A stretch of DNA of 64,000 bases from Terriglobales bacterium (GTDB lineage: Bacteria > Acidobacteriota > Terriglobia > Terriglobales > Acidobacteriaceae), in NCBI GenBank assembly GCA_035764005.1, contig DASTZZ010000065.1:1-64000 (forward strand), read 5' to 3'. A program made the position numbers and the translations under genes. The notes under the pieces were generated by a model. That model saw only the letters and a program-made list of their open reading frames with translations, did no database searches and had not been told where the DNA came from. How positions within the stretch are numbered: the first letter of the stretch is position 1; each line of letters begins with the position of its first letter. This document shows, piece after piece, positions 33,819 through 42,708 of the stretch.

Positions 33819-34838
33819 CTACGCTGCTGGAGCTAACGATCTGCTCGCGGCCTGCTGGATGAACCGCTTCATTACCGTTGCCCACATCACTTTCTTGCGG
33901 ACGGCGCTCTCTTTCACTCCGCGTCCTCGGGCGAACATTGACAGCAGAGCTTTCATCTTGAGCACGCGCAGAATGGCCTGCTCGGACGCGCTCGCGCCAT
34001 AGGCTTCCATAAAGCTTTCCTGCACGCGCTGGGTGATGTTGCGATCGCAGAATGGATACTTCTCGAGCGCCTCGACCGAGGCCAAGAAAGTGGCCGCATC
34101 GTTGAATGAAGCGCCGCGCATGGCCATCTTCCCGTAGTCGCATACACCGACGCCGTCTTCTGCCACGACGATATTCAGAGGGGTAAATTCATTCAACACT
34201 GCGGAACTCGGAATCGACTTTTTCGCCTTGCTAAGCCAGGCGCGCGCGCCGGTGAGGATCATCTGAATGGCGTCATCATCGAGCCCCTCTCCTCTACAGT
34301 TCGTGCAGAGCGTCTCCAACTCCCCCAGCAACTGCTGGGGATCGAAGATCTGTGGTGCATCGGCCGTGAGGTGATGGAAATTGCGAAGCCATTCCCCAGC
34401 CTTTGCGGCTGCGTCGCGCAGGGTCGCACTGTCGTCGTAGCCGGGAAGCAGCGCCGCCTTCATCATCATGGACTGCAGCGGCAGCCCCTGAATCTTCTCC
34501 GTCACGACTGCGCCGAGAGCACTGAAATTCCCGAGCGGCCGAGGCACGCCATGCAGCCCCTTCTCCGAGAACTTCCCGTATGCGTATTCAACATTTCTGT
34601 ATTCGGTCTCCGCCTGGTTGCGCGAGTGCTGGGCACCTAATTTTCCGGGACGGTACACCTTGGCTGCGATGCGCTCTGAGCAGTTCGCAAAATCTGCTAC
34701 CAGGTCATAGATAAAGTGGTCAGACTTCGGCGTGTGCCCGACGACGCGAATATTGCGAAGCTCACCGCGTCGAGGAAAAAGCTGAACAGCACGTTCACGA
34801 AGGTCGGCAACAATCTGGTCGGTAACACTCTCAGCCAT
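33819..34838 (-). CDS. APH-like small-molecule kinase family protein
   Basis: This 339-residue protein has the aminoglycoside phosphotransferase/protein-kinase-like fold. RIAAKVYRPGKLG holds the likely ATP-binding Lys. ALGAVVTEKIQGLPLQSM is the hinge region. AAAKAGEWLRNFHHLTADAP leads the C-lobe, and VCDYGKMAMRG is the Mg-binding DFG equivalent. The catalytic loop, normally HGDxxxxN, reads LNEFTPLN, so His is lost and the catalytic Asp is replaced by Glu. GGGAG precedes the ATG. It may be a lipid or sugar kinase with altered chemistry, or a pseudokinase. A TMK-like gene lies upstream on the same strand. Confidence 0.72.
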   Translation of the reverse strand: MAESVTDQIVADLRERAVQLFPRRGELRNIRVVGHTPKSDHFIYDLVADFANCSERIAAKVYRPGKLGAQHSRNQAETEYRNVEYAYGKFSEKGLHGVPRPLGNFSALGAVVTEKIQGLPLQSMMMKAALLPGYDDSATLRDAAAKAGEWLRNFHHLTADAPQIFDPQQLLGELETLCTNCRGEGLDDDAIQMILTGARAWLSKAKKSIPSSAVLNEFTPLNIVVAEDGVGVCDYGKMAMRGASFNDAATFLASVEALEKYPFCDRNITQRVQESFMEAYGASASEQAILRVLKMKALLSMFARGRGVKESAVRKKVMWATVMKRFIQQAASRSLAPAA

Positions 34839-35181
34839 TCATACTCCCAAGGGTCGTTCGAAAAGGGGATCAGGCGCGCAGGAGGCACACCAAGGCTTTC
34901 AACACAGACAGCAGCAGTTTTGCTTCCAACAATTCAGCCCATTACTTCGATGTAAACGTGTGGAAAGAGGTGGTCTGCTGCGCACCAGAGCAGCAACCTT
35001 AGAACTGCCGAGCGCAAAAGTGAGAACATCGATACTCACATTCGGCATGTCGGACCTCAGGCGCAAGCTGACGCTCTTTCGCGAAATTGTGCACCGTCCA
35101 AAACAGAAGCAAGCGGCGCTACCGGGATTCTCATGACTTTGTGCCTCGGTTTTCTCTTGTTGCGGAGCCATTACCTCGCAG
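34839..35181. other. Spacer between kinase genes, no gene seen
   Basis: These 343 bases separate two minus-strand kinase-like genes. No frame with a ribosome binding site and a plausible protein was found on either strand, and no strong hairpin was seen. The promoter of the APH-like gene may lie at the 34839 end. Confidence 0.45.
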
Positions 35182-35892
35182 CTACGCCGCGGGAGCGCCC
35201 AGGCGGCGATCAGGAGATTCCGTTGCGAGCGCCAGCTCGCGCGCAAGAATTGTCTTGTCGCACGCCGTCACAACCGCCAGTTTCGCTTCGGGAAGCGGTA
35301 AAGGCGGGATGATCGTCATCGTTCCCAGCAGCGCAGCGAGCCGATGATAGGCAGCGCGGCATTTGTGCATGAAGTCCACTGGATACTCCGGTTTGCGTTT
35401 GTGCGCAGCCTCGGGATCGGCGTCGAGCAGGTAGGCAATGTCGGGCAAGGGCGCGAGCTTCTCAATAGAGCGAACAAAGTTGCGCGTCATCGTGCGGTCC
35501 AGCGGCAGATTCGCCAGTTCATCGTAGATGTAGCGATCGACGATCACGACGTCATTGCCCGATTTCATCGCCTCGCGAACCACGATGCGCAAATGCAGGG
35601 CATCGAGCAGATAGAGTGCATGGCGCGCCATAGTCAGATACCAGGCGCGAACGTTTTTGTCGCGCCGATTTACCGGCTTGTTCGGCGCACCGACTCCTTT
35701 TTCGCTGCCATACACCGTGTGGACAAAGCTTTCGCGATAGCGCGTCATGACTACGACGTTGTCCCAAAAAGTAAGGAGTTTCACTTTGAGTCCGGCGGCT
35801 TCGAGGCGCTCGCGGAGATTGTCGATCTGTGTGCTTTTTCCGGATCCATCGAGTCCGGAGAAGCTGATCAGCAGCGGACGTTTAATACTCAC
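35182..35892 (-). CDS. Thymidylate-kinase-like P-loop protein
   Basis: This 236-residue protein has Walker A LISFSGLDGSGKSTQIDNLR near residue 8. A DRY-type motif lies in VVIVDRYIYDELANLPLD, followed by a lid and AYLLDADPEAAHKRKPEYP. This is the thymidylate kinase superfamily pattern. It has an atypical middle region (WDNVVVMTRYRESFVHTVYG) and a C-terminal extension after residue 210. It need not phosphorylate dTMP; similar proteins sit in polysaccharide and secondary pathways. The start codon is GTG with a weak ribosome binding site. The APH-like kinase downstream suggests a possible two-kinase function. Confidence 0.75.
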   Translation of the reverse strand: MSIKRPLLISFSGLDGSGKSTQIDNLRERLEAAGLKVKLLTFWDNVVVMTRYRESFVHTVYGSEKGVGAPNKPVNRRDKNVRAWYLTMARHALYLLDALHLRIVVREAMKSGNDVVIVDRYIYDELANLPLDRTMTRNFVRSIEKLAPLPDIAYLLDADPEAAHKRKPEYPVDFMHKCRAAYHRLAALLGTMTIIPPLPLPEAKLAVVTACDKTILARELALATESPDRRLGAPAA

Positions 35893-35923
35893 TGTGGCCC
35901 CAGGTCCTTATTGATGTTCGTGA

Positions 35924-36472
35924 TTAGCGCACTGCGCCTGGCGGTACACTCGACGTGCCTCGCGTGAGTCCCACAACGGCACCTATCGCAGCAGCGCCGG
36001 CGGCAATCAGGCCCACTTTGATCAGCAAAGAATGCACCTGCCGCTGTTTCGCGGGCGCGATTGCCTCACCTGCTGGCTTAGATGCAACACCGCCGCGAGT
36101 CGCACCCTCTTGGGCCGTCGCCGTGCCCAGCGGAGCCGCGGGCTGCTGTTTCGCAGGTTGGGTCGCGGGAGCCGCCTGCTCCTGCTGTGCCTGCTGGCTG
36201 CGCTGCACTTCGCTGGGAGCATCCGGAGGCACGCTGTTGTTGTCCGCCGGACGCGCGGTCGGCACCGGCGCAAGCGGAGCCTGCGATGGATCGGGACGTG
36301 TCGACTGCGTCTGTGCAGCGGTCCCGGCGTTCTGATCGGGCTGTCCTTGCGCTTGTGTCTCCTGCGTGCTTTGGCTCGCGGGAGTCTGCGCCGAGGCGTA
36401 TTGCGGAACATTGCACAGCAGTACAGATAAAACCATTGCCAGACTATTCGAGCCGATTTGCTTCAGGGTCAT
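35924..36472 (-). CDS. Secreted Gln/Pro/Ala-rich low-complexity protein
   Basis: This 182-residue protein has a signal peptide (SLAMVLSVLLCNVPQYASA). A long disordered segment rich in Gln, Pro, Ala and Thr follows (about 30-145, e.g. QTQSTRPDPSQAPLAPVPTA). It ends with a hydrophobic helix, HSLLIKVGLIAAGAAAIGAV (about 148-170). A Gly/Ala-rich terminal helix after a disordered stretch is common in secreted proteins of Acidobacteriota. GGAG precedes the ATG. Function unknown. Confidence 0.65.
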   Translation of the reverse strand: MTLKQIGSNSLAMVLSVLLCNVPQYASAQTPASQSTQETQAQGQPDQNAGTAAQTQSTRPDPSQAPLAPVPTARPADNNSVPPDAPSEVQRSQQAQQEQAAPATQPAKQQPAAPLGTATAQEGATRGGVASKPAGEAIAPAKQRQVHSLLIKVGLIAAGAAAIGAVVGLTRGTSSVPPGAVR

Positions 36473-36610
36473 GAACTACTCCGGTGAGTTCCGATGAACG
36501 CATCAGGCGCTCTTGAGAAAAGATGCCGGAGGAGAGCTGCGGGTTGGAAGCACTAAGGGACCGATCCAAAGTAGAAGCCGGCGTTTACTTCTTAACTAGT
36601 AGCTCTTTAA

Positions 36611-37015
36611 TTATGCGTGCTGCGACAACGAGAGCACATTGCCATCCGGATCTTTGAACCAGGCCACGCGATCGCCTCCGGGAAAAGTGCAGATCGCATT
36701 CTCATCCTGCGGCATTCCCGGATAGCGCTCGAAGTTGACGCCGCGCTCATTCAGACCTTTTACAGCGCGGACGATGTCCTCCACCTCCCATCCCAGAACG
36801 GTGTACTGAGCAGGAGTAAACTCGCGCATTTTGCTCACGCGCAGCATGGTTCCGTGCGCGTCAAAGACGAGCGCGAATCCGTCATCTCTGAGAAACGCGA
36901 AGCCAAGCTTGTCGCTATAGAACGACTTCGCTTCTTCCGGCTTAGTGGTGATGGCGAAGCCAACGAACTTTGATAAACGCGGCGCGTTGATCGATTGCAC
37001 TGGCGAGGTGGACAT
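36611..37015 (-). CDS. VOC-family (glyoxalase/bleomycin-resistance-like) protein
   Basis: This 134-residue protein is a single VOC module pair. FVGFAITTKPEEAKSFYSDK and LGFAFLRDDGFALVFDAHGT form the first half. YTVLGWEVEDIVRAVKGLNE and DRVAWFKDPDGNVLSLSQHA form the second; the latter ends with the usual WFKDPDGNxLSL signature. VOC proteins are metal-dependent lyases, dioxygenases or binding proteins, and the substrate here cannot be told. AGGAGGTG lies just upstream of the ATG. No signal peptide. Confidence 0.9.
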   Translation of the reverse strand: MSTSPVQSINAPRLSKFVGFAITTKPEEAKSFYSDKLGFAFLRDDGFALVFDAHGTMLRVSKMREFTPAQYTVLGWEVEDIVRAVKGLNERGVNFERYPGMPQDENAICTFPGGDRVAWFKDPDGNVLSLSQHA

Positions 37016-37233
37016 AGAGCACCTCCTCGATGAGCACAGGAGTCTATCACCGATTTCGCCACGAGGATCGACCGACGGCCGCCCCCGGCCGGGTGTTGCC
37101 GTTCGCTGGTGATCTCCAATAATGCTGACCGACCCACCAGAACCCGCGCGAGGGCGCGCGTCGGTCCGAATTGATGGCCCGAACTGATCGTCCAGAGCAT
37201 CGATCCAAGCGGATAAAATAGCTGCACCTCCTC

Positions 37234-38010
37234 ATGTCTAAATCGCTTTTTCAGAAGCTCACGCACAAGCACCCGAGCCTGCACAACTTCCGTTATTACG
37301 ACATCCTCGTGCACATCTTCGTTGTGGTGCTACTGATCTCGAATCTGGTCGGATCAAAGATCTGCGCCATCGGCCCATTCCGCATCTCGGGCGCACAGCT
37401 TCTGTTCCCAATTACCTACATCTTCGGCGACGTCTTCACCGAGGTCTATGGCTACTCCGGCTCGCGACGCGCGATCTGGATCGGTTTCTTCGCTTCAGGA
37501 CTGATGGCGCTCATGGGCCTGGTCACAGTACATATTCCGCCGGCTCCTGACTGGCCGAATCAGCATGCCTTTGAAGTCGTCTTCAACTTCGTGCCACGCA
37601 TGGTTGCAGCGAGCCTCGTCGCGTTCTGGTGTGGGGAGTTTGCTAATTCGTACACCCTTGCCAAAATGAAACTGCTCACCGACGGGCGTTGGCTGTGGAC
37701 CCGCACCGTTGGATCGACTGTGGTCGGCCAGGCTGTGGATTCGACGATTGTCATGTTTCTTGCCTTCGGAGGCACGCAAAGCGTTAGGACCATTTTGATA
37801 CTCATCGTTTCGGGCTATTTGGGAAAAGTCCTGTACGAAGTAGTTGCCACGCCACTGACCTATGCAGTCGTCAATTTCCTCAAGCGTTCGGAAGGCGTCG
37901 ATGTGTACGACACCCATACCGATTTCAATCCTTTCGCGAAGCAGAAGATCGGAGAAACAGATGCCGCAGTACTGTCGGAAGCGAACGCAGCAACCGTTGG
38001 ACCGAGTTAG
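37234..38010 (+). CDS. yhhQ: Queuosine precursor transporter, YhhQ family
   Basis: This 258-residue integral membrane protein of the vitamin-uptake-like DUF165 family imports queuosine precursors (preQ0/preQ1) for tRNA modification. About six hydrophobic helices are visible, with family motifs SNLVGSKICAIGPFRISGAQ, LLFPITYIFGDVFTEVYGYS and VGQAVDSTIVMFLAFGG. The C-terminal tail is polar (about 230-258). No preQ1 riboswitch was recognised in the 218-base leader. It stands alone and its ribosome binding site is weak. Confidence 0.9.
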   Translation: MSKSLFQKLTHKHPSLHNFRYYDILVHIFVVVLLISNLVGSKICAIGPFRISGAQLLFPITYIFGDVFTEVYGYSGSRRAIWIGFFASGLMALMGLVTVHIPPAPDWPNQHAFEVVFNFVPRMVAASLVAFWCGEFANSYTLAKMKLLTDGRWLWTRTVGSTVVGQAVDSTIVMFLAFGGTQSVRTILILIVSGYLGKVLYEVVATPLTYAVVNFLKRSEGVDVYDTHTDFNPFAKQKIGETDAAVLSEANAATVGPS

Positions 38011-38154
38011 CGACGCTTTCGCCGTACGACTTCATCTCGATTATTCAGTCCTGCCTAACAGAGTGAGAGGATCGCGAATGATCGCTAATTGGAAAACTCA
38101 AGCTTTAAGAAACTTTCGATACTCTGCAAATTCAGGCCCAACGAGCCGAAATAA

Positions 38155-38311
38155 GCGCAGCCCAGTGGCGTCAGCCCTGGGTTAGAGCAGCAAAAGAATA
38201 CGAGCCCTGAAGGGGCGACACCCGATGCGCCGCTGAAGAATTATGCCGTCCCTGTCGGGACTCATCTCGATATGGAACCTCTGACCCAGGGCTCACGCCG
38301 CTGGGCTGCGC
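38155..38311. repeat. Inverted-repeat hairpin element
   Basis: The 33-base arm at 38155-38187 (beginning GCGCAGCCCAGTGGCGTCAG) and its reverse complement at 38279-38311 differ at only three positions. The 91-base interior contains CCCTGAAGGGGC-like and GTCCCTGTCGGGAC short hairpins. It sits between the convergent yhhQ and acs genes and could act as a transcription barrier. Confidence 0.75.
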
Positions 38312-38392
38312 TTGTTCCGGCCCGTTGGGCCTGCGTGCTTTTTCCCAAGCCATCTGTGCAGACACTAACTGCAACAACGCTTTGGCATCCGG

Positions 38393-40363
<1,971 letters not shown>

Positions 40364-40413
40364 GGATCACCTGATGGGAATTGGAGTTTTCGAGCGCAAC
40401 GATTTTATAAGGT

Positions 40414-40626
40414 GGAAGCCTCGGACTTCCAATGCGGAACAGAACCGGCGCCAGTAGGCGCTGGGGCAGCCGCGGTTCCAGCCGCGGTTTTTGCGGCTGC
40501 GCTTCTCGTGACTGCTTACATCAACTTCACAGCGTGCGGCATCGTTGCAGCTCGGAGCTGGCCATTCGGCCAGCTCTGACCCACCGGCTATCACCCCATC
40601 AGACGCAAAGTCGGCGTCTGTTGGGG
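40414..40626. repeat. Hairpin-string repeat region
   Basis: Four separate hairpins lie in about 210 bases: GGAAG/CTTCC (40414-40430), AGCCGC/GCGGCT (40480-40498), the perfect 9-bp GAGCTGGCC/GGCCAGCTC with loop ATTC (40555-40576), and CCCCATCAGACGC/GCGTCTGTTGGGG (40594-40626). They fill the space between acs and the LacI-family gene. Confidence 0.7.
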
Positions 40627-40652
40627 ACCCCGATCTACCGCCGACGGTTCCG

Positions 40653-41747
40653 TTACGTCTTTGCGGCTCGCGCCTCATGCAGCTCCTCCAGTACCGAAAT
40701 GGGAGGAGGCGCCGTTGACTCGCGCACGATCAGCTCCGGTTCTACGGCGAGGATCTTCGGGAACTCGGCGCCGCGAATCCGTTTCAGCAGCATCTCAGCA
40801 GCGAGTTCGCCCATGCGCCGCAGCGGCTGCCGAATCGTGGTGAGGCGCGGGTTTTGGAAGGCGGCGCTCTGGATGTCGTCGAAGCCGATCACTGAGACCT
40901 CGCCCGGCACCTTGACTCCCGAATCGAGCAGAGCGCGCACCGCGCCGATCGCCGAGATGTCGTTGAACGCGAACATCGCGGTGAAATGACGATGCTTCGC
41001 CAGTAGCGACTTGGTCACGTCGTAGCCCGGCTCGGGCGTCGGCGTGTCGGCCTGGAGCTGCGTTACCAAATCGGGATCGACTGTCAGCCCCAGCTTGCGC
41101 GCCGCCTCGCGAATCGAGGCCCAGCGCGTTTCCGTATCGGAACTGAATGGCTGGCCCTTGATGAACGCAATGTGACGATGCCCAAGCTGGAGCAGGTGTT
41201 CGAGAGCCAGAATCGCCGCCTGGCGATGATCGAGCACGACGTTCGTGATCCCTGGCAAACGGCGGTGTCCGGACACCACCGTCATCGGCACATTCGGCAC
41301 GAACGGAAGCTCCGCCGTATCGAGCGCGATGATGCCCTCGACCAGCCGCTCCATAAACAGCCGCGGATACTGCTCGAGCAGATGCGTCTTATGCCGGTGG
41401 CTGACGACGAAGTAGAAGTACCCAGCCTGCAGCAGATAATCTTCGATGCCCGCCAGCACCAGCGCCGCATAGCCTTCACTCACTTCGGGGACAAGCACTC
41501 CAATGGTGAACGTCTGCTGCTTCCGCAGCGAGCGCGCGACGAAGTTGGGCCGGTAATTGAACTTCGCCGCCGCCGCGAGAATGCGCTTCCTGGTCTTCTC
41601 AGGAAAGCGTTTGGCCTTCGGCGTCGAGTTCAACACCATCGAAACCGCCGCCGGCGAGAGCTTGAGATACTTCGCGAGGCTGCGAATCGTGACCGGCTGA
41701 TTCGAGCTTTCCAGAGTGCGCTTGCGCGAATGCTTTTCGTGACTCAT
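40653..41747 (-). CDS. LacI-family transcriptional regulator
   Basis: This 364-residue regulator has the N-terminal HTH VTIRSLAKYLKLSPAAVSMV, then LNSTPKAKRFPEKTRKRI and the hinge YRPNFVARSLRKQQ. A periplasmic-binding-like sensor follows (IGVLVPEVSEGYAALVLAGI, MFAFNDISAIGAVRALLDSG, SVIGFDDIQSAAFQNPRLTT). Such proteins repress sugar-utilisation genes until a sugar binds. The ATG at 41747 is preferred to a TTG 30 bases further out. It is divergent from the TonB-dependent receptor at 42709, across the palindrome arrays at 41840-42402. Likely targets are the nearby receptor and glycosidase genes, by inference. Confidence 0.92.
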   Translation of the reverse strand: MSHEKHSRKRTLESSNQPVTIRSLAKYLKLSPAAVSMVLNSTPKAKRFPEKTRKRILAAAAKFNYRPNFVARSLRKQQTFTIGVLVPEVSEGYAALVLAGIEDYLLQAGYFYFVVSHRHKTHLLEQYPRLFMERLVEGIIALDTAELPFVPNVPMTVVSGHRRLPGITNVVLDHRQAAILALEHLLQLGHRHIAFIKGQPFSSDTETRWASIREAARKLGLTVDPDLVTQLQADTPTPEPGYDVTKSLLAKHRHFTAMFAFNDISAIGAVRALLDSGVKVPGEVSVIGFDDIQSAAFQNPRLTTIRQPLRRMGELAAEMLLKRIRGAEFPKILAVEPELIVRESTAPPPISVLEELHEARAAKT

Positions 41748-41839
41748 TTTGGATGATCGATCTGCAACTTCAAGCAACTCCTGCTTTCATCGCATTGACT
41801 GCGCAAGCTTTACAGCCCAAATCTGCGATTCTGAGCCTT

Positions 41840-41943
41840 GGGGTTAACGCCGTTTTTTCCACGGCGTTAACCCCAGATTTCCACGGCGTTAACGCCGAAT
41901 TTTCCACGGCGTTAACCCCGTCTGACTCCGGCGTTAACGCCGA
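41840..41943. promoter_or_regulatory. Five regularly spaced GTTAAC palindromes
   Basis: GTTAAC cores sit at 41843, 41866, 41888, 41911 and 41933, so centres are 23, 22, 23 and 22 bases apart, about two helical turns. Each has GC-rich symmetric flanks: CGGCGTTAACGCCG in copies 3 and 5, GGCGTTAACCCC-type in copies 1, 2 and 4. Spacers 1-3 share TTTCCAC. It lies 93 bases upstream of the LacI-family gene. It looks like an array of sites on one DNA face. Confidence 0.6.
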
Positions 41944-42100
41944 CAGAATCGACCCCGCGACGCCGTCATTGGATCTCATATTTATCAAGACAAGGCATGA
42001 CCTGGTCGGATTGGCTCGAGATGCGGCACGCCAGTTGAGCAATCATGACGAGTCCGGCCCCCATCGCCGCCGTGCGCGGACTAAACGTAGCGAGCTTGCC

Positions 42101-42217
42101 TAATCCCATCAAATCTCATCCGATCTCATCAGATATCTCATGGAGAGTGATGAGATATCTCGTGTCCCGATCTCATCTGATCTCACGCGATCTCGCCTGA
42201 TCTCATCAACTCTGACG
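42101..42217. promoter_or_regulatory. Phased GATCTCATC decamers around an 11-bp dyad
   Basis: Ten-base units of the form GATCTCATCN start at about 42101, 42111 and 42121, and again at 42168, 42178, 42188 and 42198. Between them AGATATCTCAT (42131-42141) and ATGAGATATCT (42150-42160) form a perfect 11-bp inverted repeat with an 8-base spacer. The decamer spacing equals one helical turn. No coding function is apparent. Confidence 0.55.
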
Positions 42218-42260
42218 AAAAATCCATCTTCCTGATCCCACCTTGCTGGCCATCAGCGCT

Positions 42261-42275
42261 GGGCATTTTATGCCC
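42261..42275. other. Short hairpin
   Basis: GGGCAT, loop TTT and ATGCCC form a perfect 6-bp hairpin in the long intergenic region. It could be a minor structure in the receptor leader; nothing more can be said. Confidence 0.35.
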
Positions 42276-42385
42276 GCAAAGCGGCCTCATGGCCCGCGAA
42301 TACGGCGCGCTGACGCATTCCAAGCCCCTACTTCTGTGCTATGACGAAACCGGGCGAAAGTCAAGCGAAATTTGGCGCCCGCTTT

Positions 42386-42402
42386 AGTTCCATAATGGAA
42401 CT
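42386..42402. promoter_or_regulatory. 17-bp palindrome upstream of TonB-dependent receptor
   Basis: AGTTCCAT and ATGGAACT flank a single A, giving a perfect 8-bp-arm palindrome. It lies 306 bases before the receptor start, and no gene intervenes. It is a candidate operator. Confidence 0.45.
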
Positions 42403-42708
42403 GCGTCGGTTCTCAGGCAGTCGAGGTGTTCCCGGCGCAATTGCGTCGTTGAACAAACCCGAATGATCTGTTTGCGAACGACTCTGATTTTGAGAAGCCG
42501 GGGACGGGTTCTGTTGAGAGCATCGCTGCAGAATGCCGCTAACCGCCGGCTCTCCATTCGTCCCGCCCTGTCTTGACTTCGTTTGTCGCTCGGTGCTACG
42601 AATTACAGGTTTGCTGGTTAATCGTTTCACCAACACTGCTTGCGCAGTTCATCCATTCGAAATTTGCACTCGCGTGCAAGTTCAACCACGCGCCTTCGGA
42701 GGTAGAGA

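Noticed and set aside
37016-37233. preQ1 riboswitch upstream of the queuosine precursor transporter
   Set aside because: No class I or class II preQ1 aptamer consensus could be matched, and the leader has no obvious expression platform.
41840-41943. CRISPR array
   Set aside because: The repeats are short palindromes with spacers of about 9-10 bases, far below CRISPR spacer length, and no cas genes are present.
41753-42103. 116-residue protein with GVNA repeats
   Set aside because: Both strands are open across the GTTAAC array because palindromes avoid stops. There is no ribosome binding site and the protein changes character outside the repeats.
41840-42217. Replication origin with DnaA boxes
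   Set aside because: TTTTCCACG in the spacers is one change from a DnaA box, but the copies lack the full TTATCCACA consensus, there is no AT-rich unwinding region, and no dnaA, dnaN or gidA genes lie nearby.
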